Positions 37,501-52,500 of a stretch of DNA of 64,000 nucleotides are shown here, piece after piece; the stretch's first letter is position 1, and each line of letters starts with the position of its first letter. The notes below the pieces were generated by a model. That model saw only the letters and a list, made by a program, of their open reading frames with translations. It had not been told where the DNA came from and did no database searches. The stretch comes from an uncultured Christensenellaceae bacterium (GTDB taxonomy: Bacteria > Bacillota > Clostridia > Christensenellales > Aristaeellaceae). A program made the position numbers and the translations under genes. The stretch is from contig CAJOJQ010000011.1 of the NCBI GenBank assembly GCA_905234985.1, positions 57,623 through 121,622 of the forward strand. The letters run 5' to 3'.

Positions 37501-40500
37501 GGGCGGCAGCAAGGTGGAGATCGAAGGCCGCAGGGTGTATGTGGGCGCCCGCATCGCCGAGCTGTCCGAGAACGTGTACGCTTACGCCAAGGGCGCTGCC
37601 GTGGGCGCGGACGTGGACGCCACCAACAACACCACCCACCATATCAACGCCACCACCAACGTAAGCTCCGTCACTATGATCGCCCATGACGACGCTAAGC
37701 TCTACGCTTCCACCGCTCCGGCGTATAAGAAGGAGAACATCCGCTCCGAATCCCGCGTGCAGCTGAACGCCATCGGCGAAGCCATCGCCAAGACGGATAT
37801 GCGCGACAGCTACGCCAAAGCCACCCTGAAAGTGAACAGCGGCTTCACCTTCTACGGCACGAACCTGAACGCCACCATTAACCAGTACGATGAAAACCGC
37901 ACCAGCGTGATCCAGAAGGTGGGCGGCTTCATCAGCAAGAAGAAGAAGGACGAAGGCTCCTTCACCGTCAGCAAGGACGCCTCCTTCACCAATTCCGTCC
38001 TGTACCTGGGCGACGCCGCCGCGGGTATCTACATCGATATCAGCAACGACCTCAACGACAACGGCGTGGTGCGCCAGGTGGGCATCAAGAACGAGGCCGA
38101 AATCTGGAGCATCACCAACACCATGGTCACGCTGGGCAACATCAGCAACTTCATGCCCGGCACCGCCAACCTGACCGGCAATATCTCCAGCCTGACGGTG
38201 TACAACCAGGCCATGCTGCCCCAGATCACCATCACCAACAACACCGACCGCAGCCTGACGCTGGGCAACGTGATCTTCCGCAACGAAGGCTTCGTGAACC
38301 CCCGCGTCTATAAGGACGGCACCCGTTACAGCGTCAACATCCTGAACACCCATTACGCGCCTGAACTGGTCGTCACCAACACTGGCGCGGGCGACATCAC
38401 CCTGAACGGCATGATCCCGCTGTACGACGGCCGCGCCACCTTCCAGTGGACGGGCGAAACGGGCGGCAGGCTGCTGAGCGCCGATACCGTAACGGTGATC
38501 ACCATGGACGATACCACCGGCACCCAGAGCGTGCGCCCGCTGTGGACCCACAGCCTGGTGGTAAAGAACGCGGCCCAGGTGGGCTATGACGAAGCACATC
38601 CCTTCTACGCCTGGATCGTGTCCTCCGACACCGAACGGGATCCGGACGACGTGCTCATCGCCTCCGAGGGCGACGTGTACTTCGACATGACGGCTGTGCA
38701 GCTCTACGACGTGAACAGCCTGGACGACAGCAGCATCCACAACGAATCCCGGCCCGCGCCTGTGGTGGACATCAACAGCATCACCTCCGCCCAGGGCAAC
38801 GTGTATCTGGCGCTGGAGGAAGGCCGCAACCTCTACATGACCGACCCCAACACCGTTACCATCCCGCTGCCCGGCACCCTGGAATATGATACCAGCTCCA
38901 CCGTCACCCTGGCGGCGGAGTACACGGTCAGCGGCCTGGATATGCTGGCCTATTACGAGATCGCCTATGATCCCGAAAGCGGCATTTCCACCTACCAGCT
39001 GCCCAACGGCACCGTGTTCTACATGGACGGCCAGGGCAACGTGTCCCGCATCGAGGAGGGCGGCGTTTCCACCGCCCTGACGGATTATACCTTCCACGTG
39101 AACGCCGACGGCAAGGTGGATATGATCACCATCGGTGAGGGCGTGTCCATCAACCTGCTCACCGGCAAGCTGAACGTGGAAGACGGCACCTCCTTTGAAG
39201 TGCTGATGCAGGCCATCTCCGCCACCTGGATGAACGAGAAGGGCCTGTTCAACGGCGGCATCAAGGTGCGTATCTCCCTGGAGGACGGCTCCGATAAGGA
39301 CTTTAAGGTCCTCAAGATGAACCGCGAATGGAACAACCTGGTCTGGTACTACATGAACCAGCTCATGCCCGACGTGATGAAGGTTCAGACCGTGAACAAC
39401 TTCATGATCGCCTGGGATCAGGCCAGCAACCAGCTCCACTTCTATCGCGTGGGCCAGGCGACTACCGATAACGGCGCCATCTCCAAGTTCAATGAAGACG
39501 TGTTCAAGAACCTGAGCGGTGAGGAAGAGGGCGGAAATTACCGCACCACCTACAGCAAGACCGACGCTTTCTTCGGCGCGGGCGGCAAGAAGCTCAGCGT
39601 GGGCGAGATCCTGAACACCAACAACCGCACCAATAACTGGACCTACGTGTTCCCCGTTGGAACCAACGAGGACGGCGACGAGCTGCTGGGCTTCCTGGAG
39701 ACCGGCTACTGGGTCAAGGCGACCAGCACCGACCGTGGCTATGGCAATAACCATGCTTACACCTATGAATGGTCCGCGGACGGCGTACACTATCAGACGC
39801 TCCACATCGTGGATACCGGCTCCAACATGGGCGTTACGGTGGACGCCAACTACTCCGGCGACATCTACGACGCGCTGAACGGCGTGTACTGGCTGCCCAC
39901 CCATGAGACAGGCGTGCTGACCTCCGTGATGACGAACAAGGGCGAGCGGATCGAAGCAAATGTGGACGATCACTTCCGCTTTACCGAACCCAGGCACCAC
40001 GTCCGCGTGTGGACGCCCAAGCTGTGGTACAGCTGGCCCACCATCGATATCACTGCCCATGAAGAACACCTGGTCATCCATAACCTGACGCTGGAAGAGG
40101 TTTCCGCTTTCTTCTCCAACGAAGGTTATGAGACGGTGAACTACTACGAGCCCTCCATCTGGGACGAGGAAACCGGCAGCGAAAGCACGAAGCTGAACGT
40201 CGAATACAATGAGGACGGCACCATCAGGCGCGACGCCGGCGGCAACATCGTTGGCGAAGCACGCCGCGTGTACGTGGATTATGACGCCCAGGGCAACATC
40301 ACCCGCCTGTATGAAATGGTGACGCGGACGGACGACGAGGGCAATCCCATCCTGGACGAATACGGCAAAGAGATCATCGACCTCAAGACCATCCAGCTCA
40401 TCGGCGATAACCTGCATGAGGACTACGGCCACACCGGCTTCTTCAAGCTGTCCGAAAACGGCGAAACCTATATCCTGGAGGAAGACAGCGAGAAGGCCGC

Positions 40501-43500
40501 CGCGGCGGGCATCGATACGGCGAACGATTTCACCGGCACCACCGGCGCTTACGATACCACCAAGGGCGGCATCAAGCAGGGCGATACTACGTATTACAAG
40601 TATCTCGTCGTGGATGCCAAGAACAACGAAACCGCCAGCTACACCTATGCCGGCGACTACTATGTGGCGGTCACGGGCGAAGAAGTCAAGGTGGTCGAGC
40701 ATAAGGACGCCGAGCAGGCCGACCTGACCGGCGCCCAGAGCCAGGATAAGTTCCTGCTGGCCCTGGATCACGGCGATCTGGGCGACGCGGTTTACACCGC
40801 TTCCGACGCTACCATCACCGTGAACGGCGCAGCGAAGGCCGGTACCCGCTACAACAGCGACGGCTCCGCCGACGACGCCTTCTTCGCCATTCCCGGCGCG
40901 CTGTATCAGCGGGTGGAAACCACCGTGAAGGTCGTGAACGAACAGACCGGTCAGGAAGAGGAAAAGACCACCGTGACCTGGACGCTGGTGGAAAATCCCG
41001 AGGAAATCGACCTGACGGACTACACCAGAACCAATTCTCAGACCGTTGAGGACGAAGAAAACAAGACTGAACTGACGGGCGATCTGTACAGCTTCACCGA
41101 GGTCAGCGAAGAAGAAGGAGCAGAAGCAACCACCGTTACCTACCTCCGTGCCCCCGACACGGTTTATTCGCTGACCCGTACGCTCATCACCCACGACGTC
41201 TGGCATGAGGAAACCGAGGAAGTGACCTTCACCGAGGCGGAAACCCAGGCCGCGACCGCCAATCAGACGGTCACCGTGGACGGTGCGCAGATCACCGGCA
41301 CCCTCTACACCAAGGACGGCCAGCAGTACCTTAAGACCGCCGGGGCGGAGGGCAGCGAAGGCAAGCTCTTCAAGCTGACCAACGAACCTGTGTACAGCGT
41401 GACCCTTGAGGAACAGGCGGAAGCCGTCGAATTCACCGAGAGCGAAACCGAGGCCGCCCAGGAAGGCGAAATCACTGACGACAGCGGCGAAACCTACACC
41501 GGCACCCTGTACGTCAAGGACGGCGTGACCTACATCTTAACGCCCGATACCGTAGTCGACACGGGCGAAGTGGATGAAGAAAACAAGCCGATCATGGAAA
41601 CCGTGCCCGGCGTTCTGTACAGAATCAACAAAGAAAAGACCTATACCGAAGCTTGGAACAAGACGGCCACCGAACGCATCGACAGCGAAGAAATCCTGTG
41701 GCTCTACGCCGACGTGGAACGGTACGCCACCGACGAAAACGGCAAATACGTGATCAACGACGCCGGCGAATTCCAGACCGAAAAGGACGAGAACGGCGAC
41801 CCGATCATCGACTCCGTCGGCGTAGGCGGCTTTGGCAGCGTGGGCCGCTGGGTGCTCAAGAGCGCCTGGAACGCCCTGGCCGGGGCCGTGGACGCGGAGC
41901 TGACGGACGAAGACGCCACCGCTCTGGTAAACAGCGGCGCGACCTTCGATTACTACCGCCTTGAAGGCGGCAAGCTGGTCAAACCCGAAGGCGATATCGC
42001 CGAATACGGCAGCCTCATGTGCCGCAATGTGCAGGACGAGGGCGGCAACGTCGTGTCCCGCGTGGCCACCCTCTACAAGCCGCCGCGCTATGAGGACGTT
42101 GACAGGAGCGTCAAGACCTGGCAGACAGAAACCGTTGAAGAAGAGGAAGGCCAGGAAGGCGCCTTTATCGCCAGCCTGACGGCGGAAAACGGCTACTCCA
42201 TCCTGCAGAACCAGACCGTCACCGTGGACGGCCAGGAAATCACCGGCACGCTCTGCGAAAAGGACGGCGTGCGTTACCTGGTGGCCGAGGAAACCGTGGA
42301 CGGCGAACCTGTTCAGACCCTGTATAAGATGCACAGCGATTCGCCGGAAGCCGACAAGGACGAAGTGCTGATCGTTTACGTGCGCGACTGGTTCGACGTG
42401 GTGCTGTACGACGGCCTGACGGCCCGCCTGCGCTACGACGAGTTCAAGAGCGAAAGCCGTCCTGCCGGGGACGACAATCCCGTGTACGTGCTGCGCTTCG
42501 GCGACGCGAAGGATACCAAGGACGGCCCTGCGCAGACGCCTACCATGACCATCACCGGCCCCGTCTCGGGCATCAAACTGAATCTGGTGAGCCTGCCCGA
42601 CACGGCGGGGGTCAAGTCCATCACCACCGAAACTGACCGGAACGCCAGCTACCGCATCACCGAAACCCTGTACCTGACGGTCAGCGGCCTGGTGGTCAGC
42701 GTGAAGGACGCTTTCGCCGCCAAGTACGACGGGACGACCTATGAATCCACCAAGATCATCGCCTCCCAGCTCACGGGCGCAACCAAGACCGAAAAGGACG
42801 CGGCTGGCAACGTCATCTCCACCGACAACGGCAAGCCTGTCCTCACCATGAAGGCCAATCAGGCCATCTGGCGCGAGCTGCGCACCGACGTGATCTCCAC
42901 CGACCGCAACGGCAACTACTGGTACAAGGGCGCCAACGATTCCGAATGGAAGCAGGCTTCCGCCACCGTGCGGCGCGATCCCACCAACGAAAACGTGAGC
43001 ATCCGCAGGGACGGCTTTGCCACCGTGACCTATAACGGCAAGACCTACCTGGAAATCACCCTGGAAAAGCCCAAGGACGATTCCGGCCGCGTGCTGGAGA
43101 ACGAAGACTACGTGCTGTACTTCCGCATGCCCGTGGGTTCCGGCGAAATCAAGGCCGGTTCCGACGGCAAGGTGGACGTGGTTTCCGGCAAGCCCTATAA
43201 CCAGAAGCTCGTGCGCGACGTGATCGGCACCTACTGCTACGTCACCACCATCACCGCGGCGCAGAACGCGGACATCTGGATCTTCGGCGGCAGAGACAGC
43301 ATGCTGGACGGCGATCCCGCGAATCGCGACAACGACGACGTGACAGCCGGCGGCCACCTGTACTTCTACTCCGAATCCAGGGGCAGCATCGGCTTGACCA
43401 GCGACACCCGTCTGGACGTCTCGTCGCCCGATATCCAGTTCTTTGACCTGAACGCGGATTCCGTGATCCGCACCAACGTGTTCCTCTATAAACGCGCCGG

Positions 43501-46500
43501 TGAAGGCGATCTGCTGATCCCCCGCGATATGGTGGTGGACGGCGCCATCTGGAACGTGGCCACCGGCAACGGCAGCGTGATCTTCGGCGACAGCGCCGAC
43601 AACGTGAACCATACGCTGACCCTCGTCAACGGCGGCAAGGCCATCATCACCACCAACGTGCTGGATGACGGCAGCGCCAACCCCGCCGCAACCAACCCCA
43701 GCGACGTGCGCATCAAGGAAATCGCGGCCCAGGGCGTCAAGCCCACCGACGATACGCTGGATCCCAACTACCGCGAGGGTGACCTCATCATCCCCAAGGG
43801 CGATCAGTCCACCGTACTCATTAAGGCGACCAATGACGTGATCGTCGAAAAGATCGAGCTGGCCGACGTGGTCGGCGGCGACGAAGTGGGCGGCCTGATG
43901 ATCGTTGAGGCGGGCGGCACCATGACCGTCGAAAAGACGTTCAATATGAAGAACAAGGGCGAAGCGCGTCTGACCTTGGGGGACGAAGGCGTATTTGAAG
44001 ACGAAGTCACCCTGCTGGATCACAGCCTGATGATCGCCACCGCGAAGAACGATATCACCTTTGAGAAACAGCTGAAAGCGGACGGCGGTTCCACCATGAA
44101 CCTCACGTCCACAGACGGCGGCCTGATCGCTAAGGACGACGTGGTCATGACCAATGGCAGCATCGCCAATATCGACCTGAAGAAGGACGCCGAGTTCAGG
44201 ACCCACGCGGATCTCACCGGTTCCGATATGACCCTGGTCTCCCATGAAGGCGACGCGGTCATCACCGACTACCTGATTGCGAAGGACGGTTCCATGGTCA
44301 GCATGACCCTGGAGAAGGGCAGCTTCGTGCTGACCGATTATACAGGCGAAGACGGCAGCCGGGTGGAAACCTATCTGAATACCGTGGGTTCCGTGCTGAA
44401 CCTGAACGCCTTGCAGGATATCCTGGTCAGCCACCACACCGCCGAGGGCAGCATCGAAAACATGATCGCGGGCAACCGCTTCAACGCCAAGGATCTGACC
44501 CTCATCGGCACCTCTACCACCATCAACGCGGACAAGGGCGTGACCATTGTCAGCGACGAGAACGAAAACCTGACCGACGATCCCTACGTCGTCAAGGTGT
44601 ATGACAGCCTGAGCAGCCGCACGGCCACCGTCACCGATCAGGCCACCGGCAACATCACCACCAGCGCCATGGGCCTGAAGATCATCAGCGCCAACGGCGG
44701 CCTGGACAGCGCGGGCGAGGATGACAACCGCTACGACAGCTGGTACCTGGAAAACGGTGATATGAACGCTCTGGTGAAGGAGGACATCGTCCTCCGCGAC
44801 CACCTGAAGACGGTGGGCGGCACCGGCACCCTGCACACCACCGCCGGTTCCTTCATTCTGAAGGATTACACCGTCGACGGCGCGCTCCGCACCGAAGGCA
44901 TGCAGCTGACCGAAAACAGCGTGCTGGAGATCATCGCCAAGAAGAGCGTACTGGTGGATCGCGTCGCGGCGTCCGCTTCCGCGCTGAGCATGACGGCGGA
45001 ATCCGAAAATATCGAATCCAAGACCTGGACGGCGGACGCCAGCCGCGTGTTCGCGGACGCCGAAAAGAACGTGATCGTCCTCAATCCCAGCGACTTCACC
45101 GACGGCCCCGCGGTCACCGTCACCGGCTCCGAGTACGCGGATTCCTTCCGCCATCCCGATTCCACTGACGATACGGAAATCCCCGTGGAGCATATGGGCC
45201 TGTACGTGAACGCCCGCAACGGCAGCGTGCTGTTCATGACCCGGCTGGCGGAGGATAACGACGTCAACTCCCTGGACTTCCAGGCGGTGAGCAGCAACGT
45301 GGACGTGGACGCCCGCGACCATGTGACCATCCTGGAAGCCACCCTCACCGACGCGGACATGAACATCAAGTCCTCCGGCGTGGCGGTCACCCGCCGCGGC
45401 TTGGGCCTGATGAACGCTCTGCGCGACGGCGCGGAAAACGAACCCGAGAGCCTGGTCAGCCTGGCCAACTGGGTCGTCGGCGACCGCAGCAACCTGAACA
45501 TTACGGCCCTGGGCGATATCAACATCCTGTACAACCTGAACGGCGTCAACGAGGATGACCGCATCGCCGAACGCGAATTCACAATTATCAACGACAGCCA
45601 TGCCACCGTGACCTCCACCGCCGGCGGCGTGTACATCCTGCGCGATTACGATCTCGCCGATACGATGTCCACGCTGGCTTACGAGGCGGACGATTACGTG
45701 GGCGACAACATCTACGTGCCGGACGTGCTGGTGGTCGGCAACGAAACCGAACCCAGGACCCGGGACGACGCCTTCGGCAACCGTTCCTCCTTCACCGCCA
45801 CCGGCGCCAAGACCGTGAAGGTGGCCAACATCCTTTCCGACTTCGCGGACGTCAGCCTGCGTTCCACCGAGGAAGACACGCTGTATGACATCATCCGCGG
45901 CGAAGAAACCAACCTCCGCGTGGCGGCGGCCCAGAACATCGACGTGCTGCATCCCTTCAATGCCGACGGCACGGTGCGTCATATGATGATCAGCTACCAT
46001 GACCGTGCTTACGACGGCGATACTACCCCCATCGACACGCCCAATAACGCCTCCGTTACCCTGAGCGCGGGCCTGGACATCGGCACGGAAGAACGCAACC
46101 TGTACATCGACGTGCCCGAGGAACTGACCGTGCGCATCGAACGCGTAAGGAACCTGTACCTCACCGCGCTCAAGGCCGACGCCCTGGGCGATCCCGTGAA
46201 GCCTCTGACCTGGAGCGACGATTCCATCGGCTACAGCCCCGAAGACGGCAAGCTCATCCTGGACGGCGAGCTGTACCGCCTGGGCTACAGCGAGAAGGAC
46301 GGCCTGCTCATCACCGGCGAAATGGAGAACGTGGACGGCGAAGAATACTACGCCGTCGTGATCCCCGAATTCCAGGAGGAGAACCTGCCTGGCTGGCTGC
46401 TGGAGCGCAGCGACGCCCTCTACGGCAACGACGGCGCGGTGGCCTGGACTTACCTGCTGTCCGATACCGTGGACGTGGAAGACTACGTGCTGTCCGCTTT

Positions 46501-49500
46501 CGACGGCATGACCGAAAAGCAGGTCGAGGAAGCCGTCAAGACGCAGTACGGCGCCGAAATCCTGAACGCCGCCAAGACCGCCGTGAAGAACGGCGAAGCC
46601 GCCACCATACAGGAATACATCGCGGCGGCGGCCACCACGCCCACCGGCACGGTGGAAGACGCGGCGTACAAGGCCATCTGCAACGCGGCCAACGAAGCCG
46701 TATTCCGCAAGCTCTATGACGAGGGCCTGATTGATTCCTATACCGACGAAACCGGCGAAAAGCAGCAGCTGGACCGCAAGGGCCAGATTCTCTCCATCAT
46801 CGGCGACGACCGCGCGTGGGATTACGCGGTGGACTTCGCCGGTCAGCTCCGCGGCGCGATCAACAGCTTCACCGATACCACCCCCGTGGAAAACCAGAGC
46901 CTGAGCGACTGGCTGCTGGAACGCAGCGAAGCCGTGTACGGCGATGAAAACGCCGTGGGCTGGATGAACCTCGTGTCCGCCAGCGAAGAAGAAGTGAAAG
47001 CCTATATCGCCGCTCCCTACGAGGGAATGACCGATAAGGAAATCGAAACCGCGCTCACGGCGGAATACGGCAAGGAATTTGTCGCCGCCGCCAAGACCGC
47101 CGTGAAGAACGGAACCAGCCAGAGCATGCAGGCGTTCATCGCCGACGCCGCCCTGACGCCCATCGGCAATGCCGCTGACGAAGCGCAGCAGGCCATCCTG
47201 GAAGCGGCCCGCTCCAGCGTGTTTGAAAAGCTGCTGGCCGCCGGTATGGCGGGCGCGTACACCGACGAAGACGGCAAGCGCGAAATCAGCCTGCAGGATC
47301 AGATCACCCTGCTCACTCAGCGCGATGAGGAATACGCCGCCGCGCTTGCGCAGCAGCGTCTGGAAGCCGCCGCCATGGACGACGCTTCCTACCAGAACGC
47401 GCCGGGTCACGAAAGAACGAGCAACTACCTGACGGCGGCCCAGAAAGCGCTGGCCGACGCCGATCAGGCCGTCAGCGACAGCACCGCCGCCCGCGATTCC
47501 CTGCAGAACGCCCTTCGCGTGCTGACCGAACAGGAAATCGCCCAGCAGCGCGAAAGCGAAAAGCTGGCCGCCCTGGAAGCGGATCTCGCCGCCCTCAAGG
47601 AGGAACAGAAGACCCTCAGGGAGCGCGAGGACCAAAACGCCAACAAGGAAGCCCAGAAGGCCCTGGAAGAACAGATCAAGATTCAGAAGACCAGGGTTGA
47701 CAGCCAGCAGGCCGTCGACGCCCGCGCCGCTGAAATCGCCGAAAAGAGCGCGCAGCTGGCCGAGGCCGAGAACGCCCTCCGGCTGGGCCGCATGGAACAG
47801 ATCGCCGCCCAGATGAACCTGGACGAACTGAACGAGGCGGTCCTCCGCGCCAAGACCTTCCAGGCGGACTACACCCGCGAAGGCAGCGTCCGCGCCGAGA
47901 CCGGCGACTGGACGGCCAAGGCGGACGAAGCCGCGTGGCTCACCGAAGCCGAAGCGGCTGCCGCGCAGGCCGAACAGGCCGTGCAGGCGGGCGACTACGC
48001 CAAGGCGAAGGAACTGGCTGATCAGGCTCTCGCCAGCCTGAAGACCGCTGAAGCCTATTCCCAGGTCTCTCTGGAAGAAGCCATCGCGCTCACCCAGCCC
48101 CTGCAGGCTGTGGCCGAGACCGTGGCCAATTCCGACGCGGCTAAGACGGCGGCGGACGCCTACGACGCGTCCTACGAAGCCTACACCGCCGCTTACGAAG
48201 CCCTGCATGAAAAGCTGAAGGCCCAGGATAAGCTGGAATCCGAAGGCTTGTACCTCCAGGGCGCGAAGTTTGAAACCGAAGAACAGAAGCAGGCCGCCAT
48301 CGAGGATTGGGAAGCCAGGCTGGCCGCCGCGGCGGATGAAACCGCCGCCGCCCAGCGCGAGGCCGACGACCGCATGGCGGAGCTGACCCAGGCGCAGGCG
48401 GAGCTTCGGGCCGCCGAACAGCTGCTCTCCGACGCCCGCGGCACCGCTGTGGAGGCTGAACGCTACGGCTATCAGCTGAGCAGCACGCGGATCGACGCCG
48501 AACAGCGCGACCTGAACATCCTGATGGGCGAAGCTGTGGAAGGCGGCGAAATCAACGTCCGCAACGAAGGCAGCATCACCATCATCATCGACAAGGATAT
48601 GGACACCCCGGACACCGTGGCCCTCAAGGACAGCGACGTGACCGTGGGCACCGTGAACAGCGAGCGCGGAAACGTGAGCATCGAAAACCGTTCCGGCTCC
48701 CTGCTGGCGGGCGAGAACGAATACAAGGAAGTGGGCGACCACGTCTACCTGGAGGAGAACGTACACGGCCGCGACATCACCCTGGCCGCGCGTGATTCCG
48801 TCGGTTCTGCCGACAGCGCCTTCCTGGTGGAAGAAACCGCCCACGAGAACACCCAGGTTGTGAACACCTACATGGTCAGCCTGTACGGTGAACCGGGCAT
48901 GACCGACACGGGCATCCTGATGGATGCGGACAGCAACACCGAACGCACGGAAAACAAGCCCATCGGCAGCCTGTATACCAATAACGGCGAGGACATGACC
49001 CTGGCGGAGAAGGTGGCCAACACCTCCCTGACCTCGGAGCTTCCCACCGTGACCGCCGGTTCCGTCGCCGAAGGCGAGCTGGCCTCCATCATCGCCATCC
49101 GCAAGGATACGCTGCGCGCCTACAGCGAATCCGAGGCCACCAGCCTGAACCTGAGCGCGCAGACCGGCAGCATCTTCGTCACCGAGCGCACCGGCAGCAT
49201 CGGTGCGGGCGAGATCCGCGCGGCGGGTGACGTGGTGCTTACCGCCATCAACGGCGACGTGACCCAGCTTGCCACCGCCGACAACCGCTCCACCGTGACT
49301 GTGGGCGGCGAGATGACCGTGACCGTGAACGGCGACGTGAGCCTGATCAATGAAGGCGACCTGACCCTGAACCTGAATACCCCCACCAACCATGTGGACA
49401 TCACCGGCCGCGAAGCCAGCGAGGACGTGAAGAACACCTACGGCCTGTCGGACGAGGCGGCGGAGGGCAGCATCTCCGTGACCAGCGAAAGCGAAAAGGC

Positions 49501-52500
49501 ACTCACCGGCACCGCGCTCTCTAACGGCAGCGTCACGCTGCTCAACGGCGGCGACATCGGAACCGACGATGAGGCCTTTGAGATCCACAGCGTCCTGGAA
49601 ACCGGCGCCGTTACCCTCAAGGGCGACAACATCAACGTGAACAACGCCGAGGGCGGCGTCACGGTGAACGAGATCGAAGCCCACGGCAACCTGAACCTGA
49701 ACGTGGGCAGCGACATTGCCGACGCCGGGAACACCGGCCTGGGCGACACCATGGACGGCCTGACCGACGCGCAGCAGGCCCTGACCGACGCGGAACGGGC
49801 GCTGACCGAAACGAACACCGCCGCCGGCTATGCCGAAAAGGCGAAGGAAGCCGCCGACAGCGCCCTGGCGGAAGCCATTGAAAACAAGCGGCTGGCCGAG
49901 GAAGCCCTTGATCAGGCGAACAATGATTTGAACCAGGCCCGGACCGATCTGGGGGCCGCGCAGCAGGCCCTGGACGAAGCCCTGGCGAACCTGAACGAGA
50001 ACGACCGCGACTCCGTCAAGGCGGTGGAGGACGCCCGGAAGGCCGTCGAAGCCGCCCAGGCCGCCGAGACCGCGGCCACCGAGGCCGTGGAACACTGGCA
50101 GGCCGAAGTGGACGCCGCGCCCCAGGCCATCGAGAACGCCACGCAGGCTGTGACGGAAGCGCAGGCCGCCCTTGAACAAGCGCAGGCCACGCAGGAAGAA
50201 GCGCGGACGGTCCGCGATCACGCGAAGGAAACCCTGCAGTACGCCGAAGATCTGCTGGACGCCCAGCGCGATTACGTGAACGCCCTGCACGACGAAGCGG
50301 CGACAGACCTTGAAAAGACTGCCCTGGCCAACCAGGTCGGGGCCGAAGAAGACCTGCGCGACGCGTACAGGGATTACGTGGCGCTGGCCGAAGACGAAAA
50401 CGCCGATCCTCAGGCGCTGGCCCAGGCGGAAGAAGCCGTGAACGTGGCGCGCCAGGCCGTGGAAGAAACCCGCACGGCGGTTCAGGTCCTCCGCAATGAG
50501 ACCGCCGCCGAACAGGCCTTGGCCGACGCCGTGGACGCCGCCGAAAACGCCGAAAACGAACGCGCCCAGGCGGAACAGAACAAGAACGACGCGACCGACG
50601 CCGTGGCCCAGGCCCAGGCGGCGCTGGACGCCGCCGTGACCGATAAGCAGATCAGAGAAGCGCAGGCCAAGCTGGACGAAGCCGTGGCGGCGGAAGCCGA
50701 AGCCCAGGAGGCGCTGGAAGCGGCGGAGAACGCCAAGGCCCAGGCCGACCAGAACGTGGTGGACGCCGAAAACGCGCTGGAAAAGGCGAAGGCGGAAACC
50801 GAGCTGGTGAACCAGCTGGAGGACCGCATGAACCGCGCGGCCGACGAAAGCAACACGGAGGAATCCCAGCAGAAGGCCAACGACGCGCTGGCGGCCGCCA
50901 AGCAGCTTCTGGAAGCCCAGCTGGCGGAGGACGCCGCCGAGGCCGATGAAAAGGCCGCCTTGAAGGAACTGCAGGAAGCGACCGACGCCAAGACCGAAGC
51001 CGAGCAGCAATTGCAGACGGCGGAAGAAACGGCGAGAGCCGCCGAACAGACCCTGGCCGACGCGGAAGCGGCGGCCCAGCAGGCCGAAGAAGCGCTGAAC
51101 GCCCTGGGCGACAACGCCAGCGGCGCGCAGCGCAAAGAAGCGCAGAAGAACCTGGACGACGCGAACGCGGCGCTGGAAGAAGCGCGGAACGCGGCGCAGC
51201 AGGCGAACGAAGAAAAAGACCAGGCCCAGAACACCTTCGACGCGGCGGAAACCAGGCTGGACAACGCCACCGCGGCGGAAGCCGAAGCCAGCCAGAATCT
51301 GGCGGACGCTCAGGAAGCGCGTGCGGAAGCTGAGGGCATCGCCCAGGCCGCCGCCGACGCCGCGGATAAGCAGACCGCCAAGGAAGCCGCGCAGAAGCAG
51401 CTGGCGGACGCCCAGGAAGAACAGAATCAGGTGACGAACCTGATCCAGGAGCTGGCCAACGCCAACGAGGAAATGGAACGCGAGCAGGCGCAGCGCGACA
51501 GCGACCGCGACAGCTATAACCGTTCCAACACCGGCAAGGATACGGCTCAGAAGGGCCTGGAGGATACTACCCGCAAGAGCGATACCCTGGATAAGCAGAA
51601 CAACACCCTGGCCGACAAGCAGGCGGCGGTCAAGGCCCTCGAGGAACAGCTCGCCGCCCTCACCGGCACGTCCGATCCCGATCAGGCCAAAGAAGCGGCC
51701 CAGCAGAAAGTAGACCAGGCCCAGAACGACCTGAACGCCGCCGCCGCCGTCTCCCAGACGGCTGACGCAGCCGTGAACCATGACGCTATCAAGCCCGACG
51801 CCACCGGCTCCGGCGCTGTCCGCGCGGACGACGCTAAGAGCGGCGACGCGGCCATCCGCGTCAGCGGCAACGCGACCATCACCTCCGGCGGCAGCATCGG
51901 CGGCCAGAACGGCCAGGAGCTGACCATGAACGTGGACGGCGTCACGGATATCAAGGCCAAGGACGACGTCAAGCTCCAGTCCGGTCAGGACGTGACCCTC
52001 AATAACCTGACGGCAGGCGGCAGCGTCGGCGTGGCCGGCCACGGAGACATCACCGGCGTCGGCGGCGATCCCGTCATCTCCGGCACCGACGTAACGCTCA
52101 ACGCCGTTTCTACCGGCGACGAGAACGCCACCATCGGCAAAGCGGACGGCACAGCTCTCACCCTCGATACGGATGAAGTCAGCCTCCGCGGCGACGACGT
52201 GGGCGTGGACGTTTCCGGCGGCGTCACCCTGGGCGACATCGTAGCCAATAACGCCGATATCACCGCCGACGGCGACGTGAAACGGAAGGACGGCACGGAG
52301 ATCGACGCCAGCGATCTTACGATCCGCACCACCGGCAACATCGGCACGGAAGACAACCCCATCACCACCAACGTGGACACGATCACCGCCGTGGGGCAGG
52401 ATGTGTACATCGACAACCGTTCCGATGATCTGACCGTGAAGGAAATCTCCGGCAAGACGGTGGATATCGACACCGCCGGCAGCCTGGGACAAACGCCCGA

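Noticed and set aside
42590..42613. LPDTA sequence in the giant protein as a sortase signal
   Set aside because: It is internal, with thousands of residues after it and no following hydrophobic segment or basic tail.
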